From Saccharospirillum sp. (GTDB lineage: Bacteria; Pseudomonadota; Gammaproteobacteria; Pseudomonadales; Natronospirillaceae), in the NCBI GenBank assembly GCA_018402545.1, contig JAGYIL010000001.1:620001-684000 (forward strand): a stretch of 64,000 nt of DNA. The letters are read 5' to 3'. A program made the position numbers and the translations under genes. The notes beneath the pieces were generated by a model, which saw only the letters and a list, made by a program, of their open reading frames with translations, did not search any database and was not told the origin of the DNA. Below are positions 28,036 to 36,819 of this stretch, piece after piece (positions within the stretch are counted from its first letter, which is position 1; each line of letters opens with the position of its first letter).

Positions 28036-28755
28036 ATGGCCGTTCTAGAGCGAAATCTTAGTCTTTCCCAACGCATGACCCAGGAATTGGGCCGGTCGAT
28101 TGTCTGTGGTGAGTTCAACGCCAATGAAAGCCTGCCCAGCGAAGCGGTGCTGTGTGAAAGCTTTGGTGTCAGCCGCACAGCAGTGCGTGAAGCGGTAAAA
28201 ATGCTGTCGGCCAAGGGCCTGATCTCCAGCCGCCAGCGTCAGGGTATTCGCATCCTGCCGGAAGAAGAATGGAATATTCTGGATTCTGATCTGTTGCGCT
28301 GGTCGCTTGAAAGTAACCCTTCGATGCGGGTGCTGAAAGAATTCCTGCAAATGCGCATCGCCATCGAGCCAGCCGCTGCAGCGCTGGCGGCCCAGAACGC
28401 TCGTCCGGAGCGACTCGCGGCGATCCGTGAAGCATTGGAGCGGATGGACCAGGCTAAATCTGGCAGCCCGGAACAGGCCCTCGAAGCCGATATCGATTTT
28501 CACATCAGCATTCTCTACGCCAGCGAAAACCGCTTTTTCATTCGCATGCGCGACTTCACCCGCACAGCATTGAACGTCAGTATCCGCCATACCAATGTAA
28601 TCAAAAGCAACCCGCGCGGCGTGGTGCAGGATCACTCACTGGTCTATGACGCCATTGCCGCGGGCGATGCAGAACTGGCCAAGCAGCGCATGTTTCTGCT
28701 GATCGACGAGGCCCTCAGCTTTATTGAGCAGGAACTGGAGAAGTCGGTTAACTGA
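28036..28755 (+). CDS. FadR-family (GntR) transcriptional regulator
   Basis: 239-residue regulator: winged-helix GntR domain at about 10-75 (Pro-Ser-Glu-Ala-Val-Leu-Cys-Glu-Ser-Phe-Gly-Val-Ser-Arg-Thr-Ala-Val-Arg-Glu-Ala) and a C-terminal FCD ligand domain with metal-type residues in Asp-Ile-Asp-Phe-His, His-Thr-Asn and Asp-His-Ser. FCD regulators of this type sense sugar acids or related carboxylates. It is transcribed next to araD1, so it most likely represses the pentose locus until a pathway intermediate appears. FadR-type repressors bind short palindromes of the GTATTATAATAC kind, and such a sequence is found at 28952. Confidence 0.88.
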   Translation: MAVLERNLSLSQRMTQELGRSIVCGEFNANESLPSEAVLCESFGVSRTAVREAVKMLSAKGLISSRQRQGIRILPEEEWNILDSDLLRWSLESNPSMRVLKEFLQMRIAIEPAAAALAAQNARPERLAAIREALERMDQAKSGSPEQALEADIDFHISILYASENRFFIRMRDFTRTALNVSIRHTNVIKSNPRGVVQDHSLVYDAIAAGDAELAKQRMFLLIDEALSFIEQELEKSVN

Positions 28756-28946
28756 TCTCAGTTACGACTCGCTATCCTCAGGTATTTTTTCGGTTTCCTT
28801 TCTTCAGTTTCATCTCACTTACGTCCACGAGTTCCCCCGCCTCTTCACCTGTATTAGCGTCACTTCAATTTGTCTTTTATTAACGCCTCCCGACTTGAAC
28901 TCAGTAGAGCCAGTTGACAGCGAATACGAGACACTCTACTGTTTCA

Positions 28947-28973
28947 TTATGGTATTATAATACAAATAAGGCT
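28947..28973. promoter_or_regulatory. Operator-like site O2 upstream of araD1
   Basis: Contains the perfect 12-bp palindrome GTATTATAATAC (28952-28963) and continues into TACAAATAAGGCT, a 13-base word repeated exactly at the dehydratase promoter on the other strand (35523-35535). It lies about 75 bases before araD1 and is the best operator candidate of the locus. Confidence 0.55.
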
Positions 28974-29045
28974 GAATAAGATCTAACACTCCAGTTCTGC
29001 TGCGACTGCCAGACCCAGAGAATAAAATAAAAAAAGGTAACTAAG

Positions 29046-30041
29046 ATGAGACTGATCCAGTTTTTGACTTCCGATAACAAGCCCGCCCTCGGTCGGGTAC
29101 TTTCTGAATCTGAAATCCAGGTAGTGGGCACCGTGGGCACGCTGTATGAATTGGCGCAGCGTGCACTTGCAGAGTCTACCCAACTGACCGAGCTGGTTGA
29201 GCAACTGGCCACGAAAGAACGGGTTGATTATGACCAGCTAGAAAATGAGCAGCGGTTGCTCGCGCCTTTTGCCCATCCGGACCCGGCGCATCTGTTCGTA
29301 ACGGGCACAGGCCTGACCCACCTGGGCAGCGCCGACACCCGCGCCAACATGCACGCCAAAACCAGCGGCAAGGCCGAGTCTGAACTGACTGACAGCATGA
29401 AAATGTTTCAGCAGGGTGTTGAGGGTGGCAAGCCGGAACACGGAAAAGTCGGTGCCCAGCCCGAATGGTTCTACAAAGGGAATGGCAACATCGTTGCAGC
29501 ACCAGGCAAGCCTCTGCCGTCGCCAGACTTTGCACTCGATGCCGGCGAAGAACCGGAAATTGCCGGTTGTTATATTAACGACGATAAAGGCCAGCCGTGG
29601 CGCATTGGCTTCGCCCTCGGCAATGAATTTTCCGACCACAAAACCGAACGCCAAAACTATTTGCTGCTGGCGCATTCGAAACTCAGGCCCTGCTCGGTCG
29701 GCCCGGAGATTCTGATTGGGGAATTGCCCGCTGAAGTGCGTGGGCACTCACGCATCGTGCGTAACGGCGAAGTGATGTGGGAAAAGCCTTTCCTGAGCGG
29801 CGAAAGCAACATGAGCCACAGCCTCGCCAACCTGGAACACCACCACTTCAAATACAGCCTGTTCCGCCAACCGGGTGATGCCCATGTGCATTTCTATGGT
29901 ACGGCCACACTGAGTTTTGCCGATGGTATCGAAACCCGAGAAGGGGATGTGTTCGAAATATCAGCCGAAGGCTTTGGCCGCGCACTGCGCAACTCAATCG
30001 CCATTGCAAAACCGGCTGGTGAGCCTGTAAAAGTACTGTAA
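29046..30041 (+). CDS. araD1: AraD1/GguC-family 2-keto-3-deoxy-pentonate dehydratase
   Basis: 331-residue enzyme of the fumarylacetoacetate-hydrolase fold that dehydrates 2-keto-3-deoxy-L-arabonate (or the D-xylonate equivalent) to alpha-ketoglutarate semialdehyde. The N terminus Met-Arg-Leu-Ile-Gln-Phe and the metal-site region with Glu-Pro-Glu-Ile-Ala-Gly-Cys-Tyr and Gly-Asn-Glu-Phe-Ser-Asp-His follow the AraD1/GguC pattern. In Agrobacterium GguC travels with the GguA/GguB importer, as here. It is transcribed separately from the other pathway genes, which run on the opposite strand. Whether L-arabinose or D-xylose is the true substrate cannot be told from sequence alone. Confidence 0.87.
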   Translation: MRLIQFLTSDNKPALGRVLSESEIQVVGTVGTLYELAQRALAESTQLTELVEQLATKERVDYDQLENEQRLLAPFAHPDPAHLFVTGTGLTHLGSADTRANMHAKTSGKAESELTDSMKMFQQGVEGGKPEHGKVGAQPEWFYKGNGNIVAAPGKPLPSPDFALDAGEEPEIAGCYINDDKGQPWRIGFALGNEFSDHKTERQNYLLLAHSKLRPCSVGPEILIGELPAEVRGHSRIVRNGEVMWEKPFLSGESNMSHSLANLEHHHFKYSLFRQPGDAHVHFYGTATLSFADGIETREGDVFEISAEGFGRALRNSIAIAKPAGEPVKVL

Positions 30042-30407
30042 CGCGACCATAAAAAAGCCCCCGACTGCGGGGGCGAAGGTCGAGGTCGACGCTAAACTGA
30101 TTAATAGATAAATTTTTCAAAGAAACTCAATTTCATTCGACTTGCCAATAGTGCAAAACCCATCTTTTGTAACTCATATTTTTGAGAGAGCAGAATGTAA
30201 GCGACGGGTGCCGGTGTTACCTCTGCGGGGGAGTCCGCAGCAGGGACTAAAACGCCAGGAGCGTTTTAGCATGAGCGAAGCGAGCCCGGAGGGTGAATCC
30301 CACGGATGGGATTCATATCCTGCGGTCTAGGCTCCATGGACGGATTCACGCCGACCCCGCAGAGGTAACACCGGTATCCGGCGCGGGCCAGGGCCTCCCA
30401 GCAATAG
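30042..30407. other. Intergenic region between araD1 and lactonase gene
   Basis: The 366 bp between these convergent genes hold a GCCCCCG/CGGGGGC hairpin at 30057-30074, with an A-run before it that would act as a U-tract only for minus-strand transcripts, and hairpin element R2. No gene is supported. Confidence 0.6.
30201..30384 (+). repeat. Long hairpin repeat R2 (with nested insertions)
   Basis: The 20-bp arms 30211-30230 and 30355-30374 are perfectly complementary. The core has the shared AGTCCGCAGCA, CTGCGGTCTAGGC, CCATGGA and ACGCCGACCCC words but is longer than the other copies, because two extra hairpins are inserted: CTAAAACGC/GCGTTTTAG (30247-30269) and GTGAATCC/GGATTCA-type arms around 30293-30316. 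Lies between convergent genes. Confidence 0.85.
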
Positions 30408-31316
30408 TTACTCAGTTTGTAGCTTGGGTAATCTTGCTTCATCTGGCGTGCATTCCGCCAGGCCTCGATAAGGTGTTGCATACGCCAGCACATGTCCGGC
30501 CATGGGTTCGGCTTTTCGCTGTTGTTCTGTCATGCCTTCGGTAGCTGAGGTCACGAACAGAATATCCAGGTTGGGTCCACCAAAGGCAACACAGGTCGGT
30601 TGGGAGACCGGTAAATCGTGCAGGGCAGCTAGCTCGCCCTCAGGACTAAACCTGGCTATGCCACTGCCGCCAAAGAGCGCGCACATCAAGTGACCGCTGG
30701 CGTCGATGGCAGCGCCATCCGGCTTGCCGCGTGGAACTTCGGCGAACAGTTTCGCGCCACTGGGTTCACCGCGTTCCGGGTCAAAGTCGAAGGTTCGAAT
30801 CTGACCGGTCGGCGTATCGGCGTGGTACATGCGTTTGCCATCCGGGCTCCAGCATAGTGCGTTGGGGATGGTCAGATCGTGAAATACTGAGTGAACACCT
30901 GCTTCGTCCAGTCGATAGAGCGTGCCAGTAGGCTCGCGGTCACCATGGTCCCGCATTGTGCCCGACCAGAAACGACCCTGCCGGTCGACACGGCCATCGT
31001 TGAACCGGTTGCCGGGCTTACCGGCTTCCGGCCGGGCGATCCAGGTCAGTTCATCGGTTTCGGGCTGATACAGCGCAAAACCGGAGGCAAAACTGGCCAG
31101 CAATCGAACGGGCTCGGTTGAGAGAATGCCAAAAGCCGTCAGCCGATCCGGTGTTTGCCAGTGTTTTAGCGACCGGCTCTGCCAGTCAAATCGGTAGAGC
31201 CGGCTGTTCTGAATGTCGGTCCACCACAGGCTGTTACTTTGGGCGTGCCATTGCACGCCCTCACCCAGGGTGTTGGCAACATCAATCGAGAACAGAAACT
31301 CAAGCGAGTCTGTCAT
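30408..31316 (-). CDS. SMP-30/gluconolactonase-family sugar lactonase
   Basis: 302-residue six-bladed propeller enzyme that opens the pentonolactone ring (L-arabino-1,4-lactone or D-xylonolactone), step two of the pathway. Visible metal-site blocks: Gly-Glu-Gly-Val-Gln-Trp near residue 18, Asn-Arg-Phe-Asn-Asp-Gly around 100, Ile-Pro-Asn-Ala-Leu-Cys-Trp-Ser-Pro-Asp around 150 and Pro-Asp-Gly-Ala-Ala-Ile-Asp near 200. Cytosolic, no signal peptide. Last gene of the minus-strand operon, 12 bases after the aldehyde dehydrogenase, and preceded by GGAGG. Confidence 0.88.
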   Translation of the reverse strand: MTDSLEFLFSIDVANTLGEGVQWHAQSNSLWWTDIQNSRLYRFDWQSRSLKHWQTPDRLTAFGILSTEPVRLLASFASGFALYQPETDELTWIARPEAGKPGNRFNDGRVDRQGRFWSGTMRDHGDREPTGTLYRLDEAGVHSVFHDLTIPNALCWSPDGKRMYHADTPTGQIRTFDFDPERGEPSGAKLFAEVPRGKPDGAAIDASGHLMCALFGGSGIARFSPEGELAALHDLPVSQPTCVAFGGPNLDILFVTSATEGMTEQQRKAEPMAGHVLAYATPYRGLAECTPDEARLPKLQTE

Positions 31317-31328
31317 ATCGGTTACCTC

Positions 31329-32921
31329 CTAGATCGAACCATCTTTCCACTCGCCGTTAACCAGCCGTCTCAGACCCCAGGGGTTGTCATCACGCAGCGC
31401 AGGCGGCAGCAAACTTTGCGGGCTGTTCTGGTAGCAGACCGGGCGAATGAAACGATCGATGGCGGCGGTACCGACTGAGGTAAAGCGGCTGTCGGTAGCG
31501 GCCGGGAAGGGGCCGCCGTGCATCATGGCGTCGGTCACTTCCACGCCGGTCGGGAAGTTGTTGAACACCACCCGGCCAACCCGCTGTTCCAGCAGGCGGA
31601 CCAGTTCTTTGGCATCGGCCAGTTCCGCTTCGGTGCCGTGCAGCGTGCCGGTCAGCTGACCGGCCAGGTGGCTGACAACCTCATTGAGTTCATCGGCATT
31701 ACGGCATTCAACAACCAGGGAGCAGGGGCCGAACACTTCTTCCTGCAACGCCGGGTTGGTGATGAAATCTTTGGCGCTGACCGCATAGAGGTAAGCCTGG
31801 CCACAGAAACCGGTGTCACCATCCTGCGCTCTACCGGCAGAAACCTGGCGCACACCGGGTTGTTCGGCCAACTTGGCGGCACCTGAGGCATAGCCTTCGG
31901 CCACGGCCTGGTTCAACATCACACCGGCTGGTTTGTCGGCCAGAGCAGCGCCGGTCGCTTCCATGAAGTCGTTCAGTTCAGGCCCGGCAATGCCGAGTAC
32001 CAGGCCGGGGTTCACACAGAACTGGCCGGTGCCCAGGGTCAGCGAACCCACGAAGCCTTCGGCAATGTCGGCGGCCGACTTTTTGAGAACTTCTGGTAAA
32101 ACGACCAGTGGGTTAATGCTGCCCATTTCGCCGAAGAACGGAATCGGGTCGGGGCGATTGCTGGCCAGTTTGAACAGGGCCGAACCACCGCGGAAAGAGC
32201 CGGTAAAGCCGACCGCTTTTACCTCGGGTGCCGTCACCAGGTTACTGCCTATTTCATTGCGTTCACCGGCCAGAAAGCTGATGACTCCCGCCGGCATTTC
32301 GCATTTTTCTACAGCCCGGGCCAGTGCCTGAGCGACCAGTTCGCCAGTGCCGGCGTGCGAGTTGTGGCTTTTCACAATCACCGGGCAACCGGCTGCCAGC
32401 GCCGAAGCGGTATCACCACCGGCGGCCGAGAAGGCCAGTGGAAAGTTGGACGAACCGAATACAACCACCGGGCCAAGCGGGTGCTTGCAAAAGCGAATGT
32501 CCGGGCGCGGCATGGGCTGGCGGTCGGGCAGGGCGGTATCGATGCGGGCGTCGAGGTAATCACCTTTAATAATGTGCTTGGCGAACATGCGTAGCTGGCC
32601 GCAGGTACGACCGCGTTCGCCTTCGGCGCGGGCACGGGGGTAACCGGTTTCGGCCGAAACACGGTCGAGCAGTTCATCACCGAGCGCCATGATTTCATCG
32701 GCGCAGGTTTCCAGAAATCGGCTGCGCTCTTGCGGGCTGGTCGCTGCGTAAAGCGGTGCCGCCGCTGCGGCTACAGCGGTGGTTGTTCTCAGTTGCTCTT
32801 CGCTGGCGAAGCTCATTTCCGGTGCCAGTTTTTCACCCGTGGCCGGGTTGATGGCCTGGTAGCGGCCACTGGTTCCGGTTTGCCATTGTCCGCCGATCAG
32901 TTGCTTGCCTGTAACGCTCAT
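31329..32921 (-). CDS. Alpha-ketoglutarate semialdehyde dehydrogenase (NADP+ aldehyde dehydrogenase)
   Basis: 530-residue aldehyde dehydrogenase that oxidises 2,5-dioxopentanoate to alpha-ketoglutarate, the last step before the TCA cycle. Catalytic Cys302 sits in Gly-Thr-Gly-Gln-Phe-Cys-Val-Asn-Pro and general base Glu265 in Phe-Phe-Gly-Glu-Met-Gly-Ser-Ile-Asn-Pro, the form typical of this semialdehyde dehydrogenase group. The cofactor-site Phe-Gly-Ser-Ser-Asn-Phe-Pro-Leu-Ala-Phe is present. ATG 32921 is preferred because AAAAGG precedes it at a good distance; an in-frame GTG at 32930 lacks this. The gap to the upstream SDR gene is 40 bases. Confidence 0.92.
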   Translation of the reverse strand: MSVTGKQLIGGQWQTGTSGRYQAINPATGEKLAPEMSFASEEQLRTTTAVAAAAAPLYAATSPQERSRFLETCADEIMALGDELLDRVSAETGYPRARAEGERGRTCGQLRMFAKHIIKGDYLDARIDTALPDRQPMPRPDIRFCKHPLGPVVVFGSSNFPLAFSAAGGDTASALAAGCPVIVKSHNSHAGTGELVAQALARAVEKCEMPAGVISFLAGERNEIGSNLVTAPEVKAVGFTGSFRGGSALFKLASNRPDPIPFFGEMGSINPLVVLPEVLKKSAADIAEGFVGSLTLGTGQFCVNPGLVLGIAGPELNDFMEATGAALADKPAGVMLNQAVAEGYASGAAKLAEQPGVRQVSAGRAQDGDTGFCGQAYLYAVSAKDFITNPALQEEVFGPCSLVVECRNADELNEVVSHLAGQLTGTLHGTEAELADAKELVRLLEQRVGRVVFNNFPTGVEVTDAMMHGGPFPAATDSRFTSVGTAAIDRFIRPVCYQNSPQSLLPPALRDDNPWGLRRLVNGEWKDGSI

Positions 32922-32961
32922 GCGAATCACCTTTTAATTTTGTATTGAATGTCGAGGTGGC

Positions 32962-33732
32962 TCAGATCCAGCCGCCGTCTACGATGAAGTCCTGTGCGGT
33001 GCACATATAGCTGTCGTCCGAAGCCAGAAACAGCGCCATGGCGCAAATGTGCTCTGGCATCAGGGCCCCCTTAATGCATTGGCTCTGGTCAATCACCTTC
33101 TTGGTGTCTTCATTGACCCAGTTGTTGAGCTGGCGTTCAGTCATCACCCAGCCCGGGGTCAGGGTGTTCACCCGAATCCGGTCCGGGCCCATGTCGCGTG
33201 CCAGGCCCCGGGTCAGACCTAGTACGGCGGCCTTGGAGGTGGTGTAGCCGGTCATGTTGCCCTGGCATTCGTGCCAGCTCATCGAACCGAAATTGATGAT
33301 GGAACCGCCGCCCAATCCCTTCATGTGCTCATACACGGCCTGGGCTGCGAAAAACTGAGGCCTCAGGTTGATGTTGATGCGTTCGTTCCAGTAGTCGGGT
33401 GTGACGTCGCGGAAGTCGTGACGGGTATCCTGAGCGGCGTTATTGACCAGCACGCCAATGGGCCCGAACCGGTCGCGCACTTCGCTGATGATCGCCCGCA
33501 GGCGTTCAACATCGACCAGATCGCAGGAATAGAAGTGCGCGCTTTCACGACCCAGCTCGCCATTGACCCGGTCAGCCAATTCGCGGGACTCCTCCTCCAG
33601 AATATCGACAAACACCACCGTCGCTTGCTGGTGGCAAAAGGCTTCCACGAGGCTGGCACCAATGCCGGAACCACCGCCGGTTATGAAGACCACCTTGCCC
33701 GCCAGGCTGGGGTATGTATTGCTCAGGTTCAT
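32962..33732 (-). CDS. SDR-family pentose (D-xylose/L-arabinose) 1-dehydrogenase
   Basis: 256-residue short-chain dehydrogenase, first step of the pathway, converting the aldopentose to its lactone with NAD(P)+. Cofactor motif Thr-Gly-Gly-Gly-Ser-Gly-Ile-Gly at 18-25; catalytic Ser150, Tyr163 and Lys167. The N terminus Tyr-Pro-Ser-Leu-x-Gly-Lys, the Asn-Phe-Gly-Ser-x-Ser-Trp-His block and the ending Val-Asp-Gly-Gly-Trp resemble Caulobacter XylB, a D-xylose dehydrogenase, so D-xylose is a real possibility. GGGAGA precedes the start; 21 bases separate it from the dehydratase gene. Confidence 0.88.
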   Translation of the reverse strand: MNLSNTYPSLAGKVVFITGGGSGIGASLVEAFCHQQATVVFVDILEEESRELADRVNGELGRESAHFYSCDLVDVERLRAIISEVRDRFGPIGVLVNNAAQDTRHDFRDVTPDYWNERININLRPQFFAAQAVYEHMKGLGGGSIINFGSMSWHECQGNMTGYTTSKAAVLGLTRGLARDMGPDRIRVNTLTPGWVMTERQLNNWVNEDTKKVIDQSQCIKGALMPEHICAMALFLASDDSYMCTAQDFIVDGGWI

Positions 33733-33753
33733 ATTGTCTCCCGTTAAACCGGA

Positions 33754-35517
33754 TCAGTGTGAATGGCGCGGCACGGCAGCGCCGCGGCAGCCCACCAGAA
33801 AATCGAAGTCGCAGCCTTCGTCGGCTTGCAACACGCGGTCGCGGTACAGTTCCTGGTAGCCGCCGGTACGGGCAATCACCTGGTCTGATTTCAGAGCGGC
33901 CAATCGGTTGCTCAGCTCGGCATCGGATACTTCCAGTTCGAGCACGCCGTTTTCAGCATCGAGCCGGATCATGTCGCCATCCTGCACCGCCGCCAGCGGA
34001 CCCATGTCCATGGCTTCGGGGGCAACGTGCAGTACCACGGTGCCGAAGGCAGTACCGCTCATGCGCGCATCGGAAATACGTACCATGTCGGTGATGCCTT
34101 TTTTCAGCAACTTCGGGGGCAGACCCATATTGCCGACTTCCGCCATGCCCGGATAGCCTTTTGGCCCGCAGTTTTTCAGCACCATGACGCAGGTTTCATC
34201 GATGTCCAGATCCGGGTCGTCGATGCGTGCCTTGTAGTGATCGATGTTCTCGAACACTACGGCCCGGCCGCGATGGTTCATCAAGGTTGGCGTAGCAGCG
34301 GAGGGTTTCAAAACAGCGCCACGCGGTGCCAGGTTGCCACGCAACACGCAGATGCCGCCATTGCTGACCAGGGGTTTGTCGAACGGCAAAATCACTTCGT
34401 CGTTATGGCAGGGGGCTTCGCGGTTGTTTTCCCACAGCGTTTTGCCGTTAACGGTCAGGGCATCCCGGTTCAGCAGATCGTGCTCGCCGAGTTGGCGCAA
34501 TACCGCGGGCAGGCCACCGGCGTAATAGAATTCTTCCATCAGATACTTTCCGGAAGGTTGCAGGTTGACCATGGTCGGGACACCCCGGCCATGGTTCCAG
34601 TCTTCCAGATCGAGATCCACACCGATACGGCCGGCGATGGCCTTGAGGTGAATCACCGCATTGGTGGAGCCGCCGATTGCCGCGTTGGTGCGAATGGCAT
34701 TGATGAAGGCATCCCGCGTCAGAACTTTCGACAGCCGCAGGTCTTCATGCACCATTTCCACGGCGCGCATGCCAGACATGTGTGCCAGCACATAGCGGCG
34801 CGAATCCACAGCGGGAATAGCGGCGTTGTGCGGCAGGCTGGTACCCAATGATTCCGCCATACAGGCCATGGTGGAGGCGGTACCCATGGTGTTGCAGGTG
34901 CCAGCCGAACGGGACATGCCAGCTTCGGCATCGAGAAATTCATGCAGGCTGATCTTGCCTGCCTTGTACTCTTCATGCAGGCGCCAGACCAGGGTGCCGG
35001 AGCCCACGTCCTGGCCCTGGTGCTTGCCGTTCAGCATCGGCCCGCCGGTGACGACGATGGTCGGCAGGTCGCAACTGGCGGCCCCCATCAGCAGGGCTGG
35101 TGTCGTTTTATCGCAACCGACCAGCAGCACTACGCCATCGATCGGGTTGCCGCGAATCGCCTCTTCGGTGTCCATGGATGCCAGGTTACGGGTCAGCATG
35201 GCCGTGGGGCGCAGGTTGGATTCGCCATTGGAGAACACCGGGAACTCGACCGGAATGCCGCCCGCCTCGCGGATGCCGTTCTTAACGCGCTCGGCGATGG
35301 TGCGAAAGTGGGCGTTGCAGGGTGTCAGCTCCGACCAGGTGTTGCAGATGCCGATGACCGGCTTGCCTTCAAAGTGGTGGTCGGGAATGCCCTGGTTTTT
35401 CATCCAGCTGCGGTACATGAAGCCGTTCTTGTCACGTGTTCCGAACCATTCTGCTGACCGCAGTCGGGTTCCGCCCGTATCGCTGTTTTTCTTGTCATTA
35501 TCGTTACGACGAGTCAT
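33754..35517 (-). CDS. IlvD/Edd-family pentonate dehydratase
   Basis: 587-residue iron-sulfur dehydratase converting L-arabonate or D-xylonate to its 2-keto-3-deoxy acid. The three cluster cysteines are Cys58 (Gly-Ile-Cys-Asn-Thr-Trp-Ser-Glu), Cys135 (Val-Gly-Cys-Asp-Lys-Thr-Thr-Pro) and Cys208 (Gly-Thr-Cys-Asn-Thr-Met-Gly), as expected for a [2Fe-2S] sugar-acid dehydratase. The protein is closer to the pentonate branch than to IlvD by its N terminus (Arg-Ser-Ala-Glu-Trp-Phe). First gene of the four-gene catabolic operon; its promoter region overlaps operator-like site O3. AAGG lies just before the start. Confidence 0.92.
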   Translation of the reverse strand: MTRRNDNDKKNSDTGGTRLRSAEWFGTRDKNGFMYRSWMKNQGIPDHHFEGKPVIGICNTWSELTPCNAHFRTIAERVKNGIREAGGIPVEFPVFSNGESNLRPTAMLTRNLASMDTEEAIRGNPIDGVVLLVGCDKTTPALLMGAASCDLPTIVVTGGPMLNGKHQGQDVGSGTLVWRLHEEYKAGKISLHEFLDAEAGMSRSAGTCNTMGTASTMACMAESLGTSLPHNAAIPAVDSRRYVLAHMSGMRAVEMVHEDLRLSKVLTRDAFINAIRTNAAIGGSTNAVIHLKAIAGRIGVDLDLEDWNHGRGVPTMVNLQPSGKYLMEEFYYAGGLPAVLRQLGEHDLLNRDALTVNGKTLWENNREAPCHNDEVILPFDKPLVSNGGICVLRGNLAPRGAVLKPSAATPTLMNHRGRAVVFENIDHYKARIDDPDLDIDETCVMVLKNCGPKGYPGMAEVGNMGLPPKLLKKGITDMVRISDARMSGTAFGTVVLHVAPEAMDMGPLAAVQDGDMIRLDAENGVLELEVSDAELSNRLAALKSDQVIARTGGYQELYRDRVLQADEGCDFDFLVGCRGAAVPRHSH

Positions 35518-35522
35518 CAGGA

Positions 35523-35557
35523 AGCCTTATTTGTAATATATTAATATAATAGTCTAA
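35523..35557. promoter_or_regulatory. Operator-like site O3 at the dehydratase operon promoter
   Basis: Highly A+T-rich (TAATATATTAATATAATA core) and read on the minus strand ends in TACAAATAAGGCT, identical over 13 bases to site O2. It directly precedes the dehydratase start and overlaps its Shine-Dalgarno. It could serve both as -10 region and as repressor site. Confidence 0.5.
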
Positions 35558-35605
35558 TTAACCGGGTTCACTGTCAACCCGTGTCACTCGCGAATAGCCC
35601 TGAAG

Positions 35606-35621
35606 GGCCGGCTAACCGGCC
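35606..35621 (-). other. GC-rich hairpin at the permease stop codon
   Basis: GGCCGG/CCGGCC arms around CTAA include the permease stop codon. There is no U-tract on the minus strand; it may mark the mRNA end or reduce read-through into the dehydratase operon. Confidence 0.4.
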
Positions 35622-36817
35622 TTGTTCTTGTTGTAAACATCGAAAATAACCGCCGCGAGTAGAACCAGACCCTTAATCACCTGCTGCCAGTCGATGCCAA
35701 CCCCCATGATCGACATGCCGTTGTTCATCACACCCATGATCAGTGCGCCAATAACCGCGCCGATGATCTTGCCCGAGCCACCGCGCATCGAAGCGCCACC
35801 GATAAACACCGCCGCAATAACGTCGAGCTCGAAGGCCAGCCCTGCTTTGGGGGTGGCCATGTTCAGCCGGGCGGCGAACACCATGCCGGCCAGCGCCGCG
35901 AGCATGCCCATATTGGCAAAGGTCAGAAAGGTGAGGCGCTGGGTATTAATGCCCGAGAGCATGGCCGCTTTCTCGTTACCACCGATGGCGTAAATCCGGC
36001 GACCAAAGGTCGTGCGCTGGGTGACAAAGGTGTAAACCGAAATCAGCAGCGCCATCAGAATCAAAACATTGGGTGCCCCTTTATAGGTAGACAGCAAATA
36101 AGTGATGTACAGAATGGCCAGGGTGATCAGGGCGTTGCGTGCCACGAAGAACAGCACCGGTTCCAGTGTTGAACCGTAGCTTGCCTGTTTCTGGCGAGTG
36201 CGAAGGTTGAAATAGACGAGTAAGGTCGCTGTCGCAGTACCCAGCAGCATTGACGTCACATGAAAATCGCTCGAGGGAAACAGGTCGGGCAGAAAGCCGG
36301 TGCTCAGCTTCTGAAACTGGTCCGGGAAGGGCCCAACCGATTGCCCGTTCAGCAGCCACAACGTCAGCCCCTTGAACACCAGCATGCCAGCCAGGGTGAC
36401 GATAAACGCAGGTATGCGATAGTAGGCGACCCAGTAGCCCTGGGCAGCGCCAATCAGGGTGCCGACCATCAGACAGACAATAAAGGTTACCGGGTAGCTG
36501 ATGTCGTAGTTGACCATCATTACCGCCGCCAGGGCGCCGATAAACCCGAGTACCGAACCCACTGACAGATCGATGTGACCACAGACAATCACCATCAGCA
36601 TGCCCAGCGCCATAATGATGATGTAGCTGTTCTGCAGAAAGAGGTTGGTCAGGTTGATCGGCTTCATCAGAATGCCGTCGGTCAGAAATTGAAACAGCCC
36701 CATAATCACGACCAGGGCAATGAGAATGCCGTATTCGCGCAGATGGGTTTTGAAAAAGCCGCCCATGGATGCGGTATTGGCTTGGGGTTTATCGACTGAC
36801 GTAGCTTGTGTCGACAT
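35612..36817 (-). CDS. gguB: Pentose ABC transporter permease (GguB/XylH-like)
   Basis: 401-residue inner-membrane permease of the ribose/xylose (CUT2) type with about ten transmembrane helices. The family hallmark Gly-His-Ile-Asp-Leu-Ser-Val-Gly-Ser-Val lies near residue 86 and Gly-Gly-Ala-Ser-Met-Arg-Gly-Gly-Ser-Gly near 330. Starts two bases after the ATPase stop, so the two are translated together. Substrate assignment to pentoses comes from the neighbouring catabolic genes. Confidence 0.92.
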   Translation of the reverse strand: MSTQATSVDKPQANTASMGGFFKTHLREYGILIALVVIMGLFQFLTDGILMKPINLTNLFLQNSYIIIMALGMLMVIVCGHIDLSVGSVLGFIGALAAVMMVNYDISYPVTFIVCLMVGTLIGAAQGYWVAYYRIPAFIVTLAGMLVFKGLTLWLLNGQSVGPFPDQFQKLSTGFLPDLFPSSDFHVTSMLLGTATATLLVYFNLRTRQKQASYGSTLEPVLFFVARNALITLAILYITYLLSTYKGAPNVLILMALLISVYTFVTQRTTFGRRIYAIGGNEKAAMLSGINTQRLTFLTFANMGMLAALAGMVFAARLNMATPKAGLAFELDVIAAVFIGGASMRGGSGKIIGAVIGALIMGVMNNGMSIMGVGIDWQQVIKGLVLLAAVIFDVYNKNKAG

Positions 36818-36819
36818 TG

